Shown here: positions 24,164 through 32,244 of the stretch, one piece after another
Layout: every line of letters begins with the position of its first letter
Numbering within the stretch: position 1 is the first letter of the stretch
Made by a program: the position numbers and the translations under genes
NCBI RefSeq assembly: GCF_007989625.1
Contig: NZ_BJUK01000029.1
Span: 1 to 46,121, forward strand
Length of the DNA: 46,121 nt
Origin: Bisbaumannia pacifica
GTDB lineage: Bacteria; Pseudomonadota; Gammaproteobacteria; Pseudomonadales; Halomonadaceae
Reading direction: 5' to 3'
The notes under the pieces: generated by a model
Told to the model about the DNA's origin: nothing
Database searches by the model: none
Seen by the model: the letters and a program-made list of their open reading frames with translations, nothing else

Positions 24164-24790
24164 TCAGGCATTTTCCGCCGAGTTATCGGTGAGTCGGGCC
24201 TTGAAGTCGTCCGGCGCGATCTCTTCCCGGTCGCTGGTCAGGATGCGTCCGCCCAGGGCATGAACGTCCAGCACCAGGTCGATAAAGGTGCTGGGATTGC
24301 GGACCACGCTACGCTTGTTGATGAACTTGATCAGCACCGAGATGCCGTCCAGTGGTGGGTGCTCGCCCCCCTGATGCAGCGGTGGCAGGCGCCCCGGAGA
24401 GCTGGAGTGGGCGATGGTCAACTGGTAGGCGGCGCTCTGGGAGGTGACGTAGTAGACGCCGAGCTCGGCGTCATAGAAGGCGTTGCGCTTGTTCAGCCGC
24501 GCGGCGAGGCCGCGATTGGTCGCCTCCGAGGGGGTGTCGAAAACCACGAACCAGCACTGCTTTAGCGCCTGGGTCTGGGCGCGGGAGTGGGGGTGAGACG
24601 GGCCACGGGAGGCGCGTCTCGTCGGTGTCGGGGCGGTGTCAGGGCGAGGCGGTGTCGAGGCCGCGCTTTCCTCGGCGGGCGGTGCCGGCGGCTGGCTGTG
24701 GATGCTGCGGTAGTAGGCCAGGGCGATACCGAGGGCGATCACCAAGGCGCTGCCGCTGAGAAGTATTGTCCACAACATCTTGGGCTCCAT
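24164..24790 (-). CDS. ZipA-like membrane-anchored protein
   Basis: The 208-residue product has one N-terminal membrane helix (about 6-26, LWTILLSGSALVIALGIALA), a Pro/Ala/Ser-rich linker (about 32-75) and a C-terminal domain (about 78-205) that follows the pattern of the FtsZ-binding domain of ZipA: RLNKRNAFYDAELGVYYVTS, then ISVLIKF, FIDLVLDVHALGGRILTSDR and a short final helix. It is shorter than ZipA of E. coli (about 330) and stands alone among accessory genes, so it is probably a paralogue and not the cell-division ZipA. AAGGAGT lies 8 nt before the ATG. Function is inferred from resemblance only. Confidence 0.6.
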   Translation of the reverse strand: MEPKMLWTILLSGSALVIALGIALAYYRSIHSQPPAPPAEESAASTPPRPDTAPTPTRRASRGPSHPHSRAQTQALKQCWFVVFDTPSEATNRGLAARLNKRNAFYDAELGVYYVTSQSAAYQLTIAHSSSPGRLPPLHQGGEHPPLDGISVLIKFINKRSVVRNPSTFIDLVLDVHALGGRILTSDREEIAPDDFKARLTDNSAENA

Positions 24791-25203
24791 GGCTGCTGAC
24801 TCCTTGTCATCTTTGTTTTACCGACGCTCCGGTCGGTCGATTGTCTACGACGATCCTGGCGGGGATCTTCTTTTCGAAAGCCGATCGATATCAGGCACCA
24901 GGGTCATGGGAGGCTGAGGCAGGGACCGCGGCTGGCTACGGGGCGGTTAGGCGAGGCTTCGGCGTCGCTGGGCACTACCCTTGAGGCTTGTGGGTCCCGA
25001 GCGGCACGGCATCGAATAGTCCCTGAACTTATCATCGGTTCGGGCGATAGCTTCTTTAGCCATTTTTTGTGCTTTTTTGTGTACAGGTCTATCGCCATTT
25101 GGGCCCCTAGCCTCCTGGGAGATGGTTCGCGCCAGCTAAAGAAATTTCGGCGCTTGCCGATATCCCGTGACAGGAAAAGCAAACGGTCGCTCGGGAGGGC
25201 AGG
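24791..25203. other. Divergent intergenic, 413 bp
   Basis: No gene seen. It separates the minus-strand ZipA-like gene from the plus-strand SsuA-like gene. A 6-bp inverted repeat (ACCGAC 24820-24825, GTCGGT 24832-24837) lies near the left end. T-rich patches at 25051-25080 are the most A+T-rich part. The sigma-28 promoter at 25137-25163 is near the right end. Confidence 0.5.
25137..25163 (+). promoter_or_regulatory. Sigma-28 (FliA) promoter of the binding-protein/GGDEF operon
   Basis: TAAAGAAA (25137-25144), 11 nt, GCCGATAT (25156-25163), 40 bp before the ATG of the SsuA-like gene. The TAAAG core, spacing and GCCGATA are all consensus. Confidence 0.75.
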
Positions 25204-26184
25204 ATGCAGCGAGGAGGAGGCGTGGGTCGCCGCGAGGTGCTCGGGGCGCTGGCTGGCCTGACGCTTGCCCCCCTGGCCCTGGCGGGGTGCCGGCCCCTGC
25301 CCGCCCTGGCCGTCGGCATCCACCCCTGGCCGGGGTATGAGCCCCTCTACCTGGCCGAGCATTTCGGTTGGCTGCCCGAGCGAATCACCCTGCATGGCTC
25401 GGTGAACGCCGGGGCCTCGCTGGCGGCGCTCGAGGCCGGCGACCTGGCGGCGGCCGCCCTGACCCTGGACGAAGTGCTCAAGGCCCGGGTCGCCGGGGTC
25501 GCGCTCAGCGTGGTAGCGGTGCTCAACGACTCGGTGGGTGCCGATATGGTGGTGTCCCGGGAGCCCTTGCCATCGCTGGCGGCGTTGGCCGGAGCGCGTC
25601 TGGCGGTGGAGCGCTCGGCGCTGGGCGAGCTGGTGCTCTCACAGGTGCTGGCGGCGGCGGGCCTCGGTCGAGAGCAACTGACGCTGGTCGACCTGGCGCC
25701 GGATCAACAACTGTCGGCGTGGCAGGCGGGGCGCCTCGATGCCGCCATCACCTACGAGCCCTTTGCCAGCCAGTTATTGCGGGCCGGGGCGATCCGGCTG
25801 TTCGACAGTAGCCAGTTCCCCGACCTGGTCCTCGATGTCCTGGCGGTGCGCACCGATATCCTGCGCTGGGAACGCCATGCCATGGCCGATCTGGTGGCGG
25901 CCCACTTCCGTGGCCTGGGGCATCTCAAGAGCAACCCCGGAGATGCCCTGCGGCGTATCGGGGCCTGGCGGGGCCTGACGCTGGCGGAGGTACGACGCAC
26001 CTATGCCGGCCTGGAGTTGCCGGGGCTGGCGGCCAATCACGCCTACCTGGCCGACGACGGCGTCGTGATGCGCGCCGCGAGTCGCATCAACTCGTTGCTG
26101 GTCGAGCGCGGCCTGATGACGCGCCGGGCCGATCTGACCGGTCTGGTCTCGCCCCATTACCTGCCAGAGGGGGCCTGGCAATGA
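25204..26184 (+). CDS. SsuA/NMT1-like substrate-binding lipoprotein, probable Tat substrate
   Basis: The 326-residue protein resembles binding proteins for nitrate, sulfonate, taurine or thiamine precursors: VGIHPWPGYEPLYLAEHFGW, ALEAGDLAAAALTLDEVLKA, RLAVERSALGELVLSQVLAA and RLDAAITYEPFASQLL. The N-terminus has a twin-Arg motif (GRREVLG, about 8-14), a hydrophobic stretch and the lipobox LAGC with Cys29, so it is likely exported folded and lipid-anchored. No ABC permease or ATPase is nearby. Instead its stop overlaps the ATG of a binding-domain GGDEF protein (ATGA), which suggests that it delivers a ligand signal to that sensor and not to a transporter. GGAGGG precedes the ATG. The ligand is unknown. 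Confidence 0.85.
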   Translation: MQRGGGVGRREVLGALAGLTLAPLALAGCRPLPALAVGIHPWPGYEPLYLAEHFGWLPERITLHGSVNAGASLAALEAGDLAAAALTLDEVLKARVAGVALSVVAVLNDSVGADMVVSREPLPSLAALAGARLAVERSALGELVLSQVLAAAGLGREQLTLVDLAPDQQLSAWQAGRLDAAITYEPFASQLLRAGAIRLFDSSQFPDLVLDVLAVRTDILRWERHAMADLVAAHFRGLGHLKSNPGDALRRIGAWRGLTLAEVRRTYAGLELPGLAANHAYLADDGVVMRAASRINSLLVERGLMTRRADLTGLVSPHYLPEGAWQ

Positions 26185-28139
26185 GCCGGTATGTGTGCGG
26201 GTGGCTGTTGGGGCTGATGTTGCTGTTTAGTGCGGCGGCCAAGGCGGGCGCCGCTCTCGGCGATGAGCGCGTCGCCGAGGGCGATATCGAGCCTCGGGAG
26301 GTGCTGACCCTGGGCATCTTCGCCTATCGCCCCGTCGAGGTGATGGAGGCGCGTTACCGTCCCCTGGCGGAGTACCTCGGCGAGCAACTGGGAGACACCC
26401 AGGTGAAGCTGGCGGTGCTCGGCCTGGACGAGATCGAGTCGGCCATCGCCCATCGCCGGGTCGACCTGCTGATGACCAACCCCAGTCATTATCTCCAGGT
26501 GCGCAGCCGCAGCAGCCTCACCGGGGCCCTGGCCACCATGATCAACTTTCAGGAAGGGGCGGCGGTGACCCACCTGGGGGGAACCATGATTCGCCTACGG
26601 GAGCGTCGGGAGCTCCAGACCCTGGACGACCTGCGCGGACGACACATCGCCATCCCCGGGCGGCGCTTCCTGGGCGGCTTCCAGGCCCATGCCTATGAAT
26701 TGCGGCAGGCCGGTATCGATCCCGACCGTGAGACGCAATTGATCGAGGTGGGCAGCCATGATGCCGTGGTCGCGGCGGTGCTCGAGGGGCGCACCGAAGC
26801 GGGCTGGGTGCGTACCGGTATTCTCGAGCGCATGCAGGCCGAGGGGCGCCTGGATGGCTCGCGGCTGGCGGTAATCAATGCCCAGCAACTGGTCGACTTT
26901 CCCTACCGGGTCTCCACCCGGCTCTATCCGGAATGGCCCTTTATCGCCCTGCCGCAGGTGGCCCCGGCGACGGTGCGTCGGGTGGCGGTGGCGCTCTTCT
27001 CGCTATCGCCGCAGCACCCGGCGGCTCAAGCCGCGCAGATCGCCGGCTTCGCCCCGCCCCAGGACTACCTGCCGGTGGAGCAGTTGGCGCGCGCGCTGCG
27101 CCTGCCGCCCTATGATGCCATGCCGGCCTTCACCTGGCGGGATATCTGGGGGCGCTACTGGCAGGTGCTGCTGGGCCTGGGCGGGGCGCTGGGAGTGGTG
27201 ATTGGCCTGCTGCTGCTGCTGTGGCGGGGCAATCGGCTGCTGAGCCAGCAGCAGGATCGCCTGCGCCTACTGGCTAGCGTCTTCGGCCACGCCCACGAGG
27301 GCATCCTGATCACCGACCCGCGTGGCGTGATCCTCGAGGTCAACGGCGCCTTTGAGCGAATCACCGGCTATCGGCGTGGGGAGGTGGTGGGGCGCAATGC
27401 CCGGGTGCTCGGCGCCGGGCGCCACGAGCCCGAGTTCTTCGCCTCCCTGTGGCAGCGCCTGCTCGAGCTGGGGCAGTGGGAGGGCGAGGTCTGGAATCGC
27501 CGCAAGGGCGGCGAGGTCTATCCCCAACGCCTGACCATCAGCGCCGTCACCGACGAGGCGGGACGCCTGCAGTGCTATGTGGGACTGATCGCCGATATCA
27601 GCCAGCTCAAGGCGCATCAGCAGGCCCTGGAGCATGCCGCCCAGCACGATGTGCTGACCGGCCTGCCCAATCGCTTGCTGCTGGCCGAGCGGATCAATGA
27701 GGGAATGCGCCAGGTGGCGTGCCATGCCCACCACCTGGCGGTGGTCTTTATCGACCTGGATGGCTTCAAGGCGATCAATGATCGCCATGGTCACGAGGTG
27801 GGCGACCAGTTGCTGGTTGCCCTGGGACAGCGCATGCGCGAGGTGCTGCGGGAAGTCGATACCCTGGCCCGGCTGGGTGGCGACGAGTTCGTGGCGGTGA
27901 TCACCCACCTGGAGGCCCCGGCGCTGGGGGAGGCGGTAATCGAACGGCTGTTGACGGCCATCTCGTCACCGGTGTGGTTGGCGGCGAATCTCGAGGTACG
28001 GGTCTCGGGTAGCCTCGGCGTTGCCTATTATGGCCCCGGGCAGGCGGCGGATGCCGACACCCTGCTGCGGCATGCCGACCAGGCCATGTACGCGGCCAAG
28101 GGCAAGGGCAAGAATCGCGTAGAAATGGCACCGCTTTGA
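26181..28139 (+). CDS. PhnD-like periplasmic domain-PAS-GGDEF diguanylate cyclase
   Basis: A 652-residue membrane sensor. Signal peptide about 1-23; periplasmic PhnD/phosphonate-type binding domain about 42-300 (LTLGIFAYRPVEVMEARYRP, VDLLMTNPSHYLQVRSRSSL, LRGRHIAIPGR); one membrane helix about 330-350; PAS about 365-475; GGDEF about 485-650. The signature LGGDEF is intact and REVD just upstream fits the RxxD inhibitory site, so it should make c-di-GMP with feedback control. The ligand domain outside and the PAS inside allow two inputs. It is translationally coupled to the SsuA-like lipoprotein gene and driven by the same sigma-28 promoter. The extracytoplasmic signal could be an amine, sulfonate or phosphonate compound; sequence does not tell. 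Confidence 0.88.
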   Translation: MSRYVCGWLLGLMLLFSAAAKAGAALGDERVAEGDIEPREVLTLGIFAYRPVEVMEARYRPLAEYLGEQLGDTQVKLAVLGLDEIESAIAHRRVDLLMTNPSHYLQVRSRSSLTGALATMINFQEGAAVTHLGGTMIRLRERRELQTLDDLRGRHIAIPGRRFLGGFQAHAYELRQAGIDPDRETQLIEVGSHDAVVAAVLEGRTEAGWVRTGILERMQAEGRLDGSRLAVINAQQLVDFPYRVSTRLYPEWPFIALPQVAPATVRRVAVALFSLSPQHPAAQAAQIAGFAPPQDYLPVEQLARALRLPPYDAMPAFTWRDIWGRYWQVLLGLGGALGVVIGLLLLLWRGNRLLSQQQDRLRLLASVFGHAHEGILITDPRGVILEVNGAFERITGYRRGEVVGRNARVLGAGRHEPEFFASLWQRLLELGQWEGEVWNRRKGGEVYPQRLTISAVTDEAGRLQCYVGLIADISQLKAHQQALEHAAQHDVLTGLPNRLLLAERINEGMRQVACHAHHLAVVFIDLDGFKAINDRHGHEVGDQLLVALGQRMREVLREVDTLARLGGDEFVAVITHLEAPALGEAVIERLLTAISSPVWLAANLEVRVSGSLGVAYYGPGQAADADTLLRHADQAMYAAKGKGKNRVEMAPL

Positions 28140-28163
28140 GGGCTTGTTTCAGGCTTTGTTGAT

Positions 28164-28190
28164 TCAACCCCCACCGGGGGCGGCCGATAA
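28164..28190 (+). promoter_or_regulatory. Sigma-28 (FliA) promoter of the 123-residue gene
   Basis: TCAACCCC (28164-28171), 11 nt, GCCGATAA (28183-28190). The -10 is perfect and the -35 keeps TCAA only. It lies 67 bp before the GTG start. Confidence 0.65.
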
Positions 28191-28256
28191 AGACAGTAGG
28201 TCCCTGCCTCTTCTCCTGAGCAGGGAGGGATGATGAGTCTCAGCTAAGGAGTGTCG

Positions 28257-28628
28257 GTGAGAATAACCACACAATTTACCGTTGCCCGGGATAGCGAGGG
28301 GGGGTGCCATGGTCGCTGGCGACTGCGCTGTGCATCGCGCCCCGAGGTCACCCTGTCGTATCATCGCTGCCGTGAGGCGGCACAATTGTCGCTGCTGCGT
28401 ATCGAGGGGCTGCCCGACTCCCTACTCGAGCTGCTATGTCGCAAGGCGGCCAAGCTATCGCCGTCGCGGCGTCTCGCCCTGGCCGAGGAAGTGGGGCTAG
28501 TATTGGAAACCTGGCCCGATCATGACCTGGAGCACGAGCTGCGTCTGCTGGCCTTCAATCACTGCGCGTCCATAGTGGATACCGCCGAGGCGGCCCTGGC
28601 CCTGCTCGACCAGCGTCGAAGCGCCTGA
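28257..28628 (+). CDS. Unknown small protein under sigma-28 control
   Basis: No family recognised. The 123-residue product has a beta-rich first half with several Cys and Arg (GRWRLRCASRPEVTLSYHRC) and a helical second half (SRRLALAEEVGLVLETWPDH, LRLLAFNHCASIVDTAEAAL). Four cysteines might bind metal or form disulfides, but there is no signal peptide. GTG 28257 is chosen because AAGGAG ends 5 nt upstream; the GTG at 28251 would overlap that site. It sits between two c-di-GMP enzyme genes and has its own sigma-28 promoter, so a role in motility control is a reasonable guess only. Confidence 0.65.
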   Translation: MRITTQFTVARDSEGGCHGRWRLRCASRPEVTLSYHRCREAAQLSLLRIEGLPDSLLELLCRKAAKLSPSRRLALAEEVGLVLETWPDHDLEHELRLLAFNHCASIVDTAEAALALLDQRRSA

Positions 28629-28634
28629 GCGGCC

Positions 28635-28661
28635 TCAAGTCCGGGGCGCACCGGCCGATAA
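28635..28661 (+). promoter_or_regulatory. Sigma-28 (FliA) promoter of the DUF2835/GGDEF-EAL operon
   Basis: TCAAGTCC (28635-28642), 11 nt, GCCGATAA (28654-28661). The same TCAAGTCC appears at 32146 and 37996. It lies 31 bp before the GTG start at 28693. Confidence 0.85.
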
Positions 28662-28692
28662 TCCGAGGGTCGGTGTCACCGAGGAGCCCCGT

Positions 28693-28926
28693 GTGCCGAG
28701 TATCGATATTCGACTCGCGTTGTCCGCCGAGGCCTGCCTGGCCCACTACGAGGGGCGTATCGAGCGGGTCATTGCCCGTAGCCTGGATGGTCGCCGGGTG
28801 GCCTTTCCCGCGGTGGCGCTGCGGCGACTGGTCGGTCGGGATGGCGTGCATGGCTGCTTTCGGCTTCACTTCAGCGCCGCCGGCCGATTCGAGTCGATCA
28901 CGCCGTTAGGCCAAGGAGGTCCATGA
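28693..28926 (+). CDS. DUF2835-family small protein
   Basis: The 77-residue product follows the DUF2835 pattern closely: PSIDIRLALSAEACLAHYEG, then ARSLDGRRVAFPAVALRRLV and GVHGCFRLHFSAAGRFESI. Members are short gammaproteobacterial proteins of unknown function. GAGGAG lies 6 nt before the GTG start. The stop overlaps the ATG of the large GGDEF-EAL gene (28923), so the two are translationally coupled and probably made in fixed proportion. No signal peptide. Confidence 0.82.
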   Translation: MPSIDIRLALSAEACLAHYEGRIERVIARSLDGRRVAFPAVALRRLVGRDGVHGCFRLHFSAAGRFESITPLGQGGP

Positions 28927-31900
28927 ACGACGCTTATCAGGAAGTGGCCGCCGCCGAGGCGCGACCCGACGCCATCGATGCCCGGGCCGCCTTTCGCCGC
29001 CTGGCCGATAGTCTCGAGGCCCATGGTGACTTCTTCGATCGCCTGAGCCGCTGCCTGGCCGAGATCCTCGGCGTCGATCACCTCCTGGTGGCGCGTATCG
29101 AGGGCGACTTGGCCCATCCCCTTAGTTTCTGGTCCCGAGGCGAGCATCGCCACGCCGCGCCTTATCCGCTGGCGGGGACGCCCTGCGCGTCGGTCTCCGA
29201 CCGCTCCCTATGCCTTTTTTCCCGCGGCGTCGCCGCGCGCTTTCCCGACGATGCCCAACTGGTCGAGCTGGAGGTGGAGAGCTATCTCGGCGTGTCCATG
29301 TGCGCCCCCGACGGCCGCCCCCTGGGGCTGGTGGCGGCGCTGGATTCGCGCCCCTTGCCGGGCTCCTCCTTGGTCGAGGAGTTGCTGCGCCTGGCGGCGG
29401 CCCGGGCCGGGGCCGAGCTGGCCCGGCAGCTGGCGGAACGTCAGCAGCGCATCAGTACCCGCCGCCTGGAGACCCTGCTGCGCCACCTGCCGAGCATGAT
29501 CTATCGCTGTCATCATGATCCCTACTGGACCATGGAATATGTCAGCCAGGGCGCCCGGGGGATCACCGGTTATGCCCCCGAGGCCCTGCTCGGCGAGCAT
29601 GCCCGACGCTTCGCCGGCCTGATCCATCCCGCCGACCAGGAACGACTGGTGGTCAGCGTCGAGGAAGCGATGGCCGCCGAGCGGCCCTTCGCCGTCAATT
29701 ACCGCCTCTATACCGCCGACGGCGAGCTGCGCTGGGTCCGCGAGCAGGGCCAGGCGGTGGTGGACGAGAGTAGCGGCCTGTGCATGATCGAGGGGGTGAT
29801 CAGCGATATCAGCGATCACAAGCGCCACGAACGCCAACTGGAGGCCAGCAATCGCGCCCTGCGCCTGCTCAGCCGCTGCAATGCGGCCCTGATTCATGCC
29901 GCCACCGAGACGCAATTGCTGCAGGCGGTGTGTCGCCTGGCGGTGGAGGTAGGGGGCTATCGCTTCGCCTGGGTGGGGGAGGCGCGCCACGACGGTGCCA
30001 AGAGCATCGTGCCCCTGGCCCAGGCGGGCATCGGCACCACCTACCTGTCACAACTCTCGCTGAGCTGGTCGGCCGAGACGCCCAGCGGGCGGGGGCCGGC
30101 CGGGCGTGCACTGCGCAGCGGCCGGGCCGAGGTGGTGTCCTGCATCGACGATGACCCGGGCTTCGTCTGGCGGGAGGCCGCCCGTGCCCATGGCTACCAT
30201 GGCGTGGTGGCGCTACCCCTGAAGCAGGAGGGCCGCCCCTTCGGCCTGCTGGTGCTCTACCAGGGGCGGCCCCAGGCGGTATCGGCGGACGAGCTTCGGC
30301 TGCTGGGCGAGCTGGCCGATAACCTCGCCTACGGGGTCACCACCCTGCGCAATCGCCGCGAGCAGCAGCAGATCCAGCAGGCGGTGCTGACCATCGCCGG
30401 CGCCGTCTCGGCGCGCGGCGGCGATGAATGGCTCGATCAGTTGGCGCGACAGATGGCCAAGGCGGTGGGTGGCCAGCTCGGCTTCGTGGCGCGCCTCGAC
30501 TCCGACACGCCGGGGCAGGCCACCACCCTGGCGGCGGTGGTGGATGGCGAGAGCCTCACGAATTTCAGCTATCTCCTGGCGGGCACGCCCTGCGGTCAGG
30601 TGCTCGAGGCCGGCGAAGTGGTGGTGCACGATCAGGCCGCCGCCGCATTGCCCCCGGCGCTGCGTGATTCCCTGGGCTGGGTGCGCGGCTATGCCGGGCG
30701 CCGCCTCGAGAATGCCGAGGGACGGGCGATCGGCCTGCTGGGGGTGATGTTCGCCGAGCCCCTGGAGGAGGCCACCTTCGTCACCAGCCTGCTGCAGATC
30801 TTCGCCTCGCGGGTTGGGGCCGAGCTGACCCGTCAGGCCGATGAGGCCAATATCCGCCGTTTGGCCTATGAGGATGCCGCCACCGGCCTGCCCAACCGTA
30901 CCGCCTTCACCGAACGCCTGGAGCGGGCCCTGAAAGCGTCCCGTGGACGCCCCCTGGCGCTGCTCTTCCTCGACCTTAATCGTTTCAAGGAGATCAACGA
31001 TACCCAGGGCCATGACGTGGGGGATCGGGTGCTCGCCGGGGTGGCGGAGCGCTTCGCCGCGGCCCTCGGCGAGGGGGAGTTCCTGGCTCGTTTGGGGGGC
31101 GATGAGTTCGTGGTGATGGTCGATCCCGCCGATCGGGTCGCGGCCTGTGCCGCCGCGGAGCGGCTGCAGCGGGCCCTGGCGGCCCCGCTGCGGATCCTCC
31201 ATCAGGCCTTCGAGGTGGCGGTCAGCATCGGCATCGCCCTCTATCCACAGCACGCCGCCAGCGCCCGGGAGCTGCTCAAGCATACCGATATCGCCATGTA
31301 CCATGCCAAGCAGCGCGGCGAGCGCTACTGCGTCTTCGAGCCGTACCTGGGCACCCGAGTGGGCGAGCGACTGCGCATGGCGGCGCGACTGGCCTGGGCC
31401 CTCGAGCATGATGGCCTGAGTCTCTACTTCCAGCCCCAGGTGGACCTGGCCAGCGGGCGCCTGGTGGGTGCCGAGGCGCTGTGTCGCTGGTTCGATGACG
31501 AGCTGGGGGCGGTGAGCCCGGCGGAGTTCATTCCCCTGGCCGAGGAGCGTGGCCTGATCCACCGCCTGGGGGCCTGGGTGATCGATGCGGCCTGTCGTCA
31601 ACTGGCCGCGTGGCGGGCTCGGGGCGTCGACTTCCCCGGACGCCTGGCGATCAACGTGGCCTCGGCCCAGTTCGAGGACGAGCAGCTGTTCGATGAGCTG
31701 CAGGACGCGCTGGCGCGGCATGGGGTGGCATCGGAGTGCCTGGCGCTGGAGCTCACCGAGAGCGGCTTCATGCATGACCCCGACCAGGCCGTGGCCATTA
31801 CTCAGCGGCTCAAGGCCGAGGGCCTGGCGCTGCATATCGATGACTTCGGCACCGGCTACTCCTCCCTGGCCTACCTCAAGCGCTTCGACGCCGACAAGAT

Positions 31901-32138
31901 CAAGATCGATATCTCCTTCGTGCGCGACATGCTCAGCGACGCCAATGATCACGCCATCGTCACCACCATCATCGCCATGGCCGAGAGCCTGGGGCTCTCG
32001 ACCCTCGCCGAGGGCGTGGAGTCGCGGGACCAGGCCGAGGCGCTGCGGGCGCTGGGCTGTCCCGAGGGGCAGGGCTATTTCTATTCGCCGCCGCTGCCGG
32101 AGGAGGCCTTCTGCCGGCAGTGGCTGGTCGCCGAGTAG
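28923..32138 (+). CDS. GAF-PAS-GAF-GAF-GGDEF-EAL c-di-GMP protein
   Basis: A 1071-residue cytoplasmic protein. Domains in order: GAF-like (about 25-175), PAS with its C-terminal helix (about 185-300, ending ISDISDHKRHERQL), GAF (about 315-470), GAF (about 485-645), GGDEF (about 655-815) and EAL (about 825-1065). GGDEF is intact (in LARLGGDEFVVMV), but the residues before it lack RxxD, so no I-site. The EAL domain keeps EAL in GAEALCRW, the Asn in INVASAQF, LELTESGF, IDDFGTGYSS, IKIDISF and AEGVES, so phosphodiesterase activity is expected. Four sensory domains imply several inputs. It is coupled to the DUF2835 gene and under a sigma-28 promoter. Net effect on c-di-GMP cannot be predicted. Confidence 0.88.
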   Translation: MNDAYQEVAAAEARPDAIDARAAFRRLADSLEAHGDFFDRLSRCLAEILGVDHLLVARIEGDLAHPLSFWSRGEHRHAAPYPLAGTPCASVSDRSLCLFSRGVAARFPDDAQLVELEVESYLGVSMCAPDGRPLGLVAALDSRPLPGSSLVEELLRLAAARAGAELARQLAERQQRISTRRLETLLRHLPSMIYRCHHDPYWTMEYVSQGARGITGYAPEALLGEHARRFAGLIHPADQERLVVSVEEAMAAERPFAVNYRLYTADGELRWVREQGQAVVDESSGLCMIEGVISDISDHKRHERQLEASNRALRLLSRCNAALIHAATETQLLQAVCRLAVEVGGYRFAWVGEARHDGAKSIVPLAQAGIGTTYLSQLSLSWSAETPSGRGPAGRALRSGRAEVVSCIDDDPGFVWREAARAHGYHGVVALPLKQEGRPFGLLVLYQGRPQAVSADELRLLGELADNLAYGVTTLRNRREQQQIQQAVLTIAGAVSARGGDEWLDQLARQMAKAVGGQLGFVARLDSDTPGQATTLAAVVDGESLTNFSYLLAGTPCGQVLEAGEVVVHDQAAAALPPALRDSLGWVRGYAGRRLENAEGRAIGLLGVMFAEPLEEATFVTSLLQIFASRVGAELTRQADEANIRRLAYEDAATGLPNRTAFTERLERALKASRGRPLALLFLDLNRFKEINDTQGHDVGDRVLAGVAERFAAALGEGEFLARLGGDEFVVMVDPADRVAACAAAERLQRALAAPLRILHQAFEVAVSIGIALYPQHAASARELLKHTDIAMYHAKQRGERYCVFEPYLGTRVGERLRMAARLAWALEHDGLSLYFQPQVDLASGRLVGAEALCRWFDDELGAVSPAEFIPLAEERGLIHRLGAWVIDAACRQLAAWRARGVDFPGRLAINVASAQFEDEQLFDELQDALARHGVASECLALELTESGFMHDPDQAVAITQRLKAEGLALHIDDFGTGYSSLAYLKRFDADKIKIDISFVRDMLSDANDHAIVTTIIAMAESLGLSTLAEGVESRDQAEALRALGCPEGQGYFYSPPLPEEAFCRQWLVAE

Positions 32139-32145
32139 CCCGGGC

Positions 32146-32172
32146 TCAAGTCCGGCGCATCGCGGCCGATAC
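32146..32172 (+). promoter_or_regulatory. Sigma-28 (FliA) promoter of the PilZ-HD-GYP gene
   Basis: TCAAGTCC (32146-32153), 11 nt, GCCGATAC (32165-32172), directly after the stop of the GGDEF-EAL gene and about 73 bp before the next start. Confidence 0.83.
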
Positions 32173-32244
32173 CCGGTAATATTTCCGAAATGCCGTCGCG
32201 GCCCTCCGGTCGCGACGTCGACGGCTTGTTGAATGAGGACACGG

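Noticed and set aside
30213-31952. Long minus-strand ORF opposite the GGDEF-EAL gene (579 codons)
   Set aside because: Mirror-frame artefact of G+C-rich codons; the plus strand encodes clear GAF, GGDEF and EAL domains.
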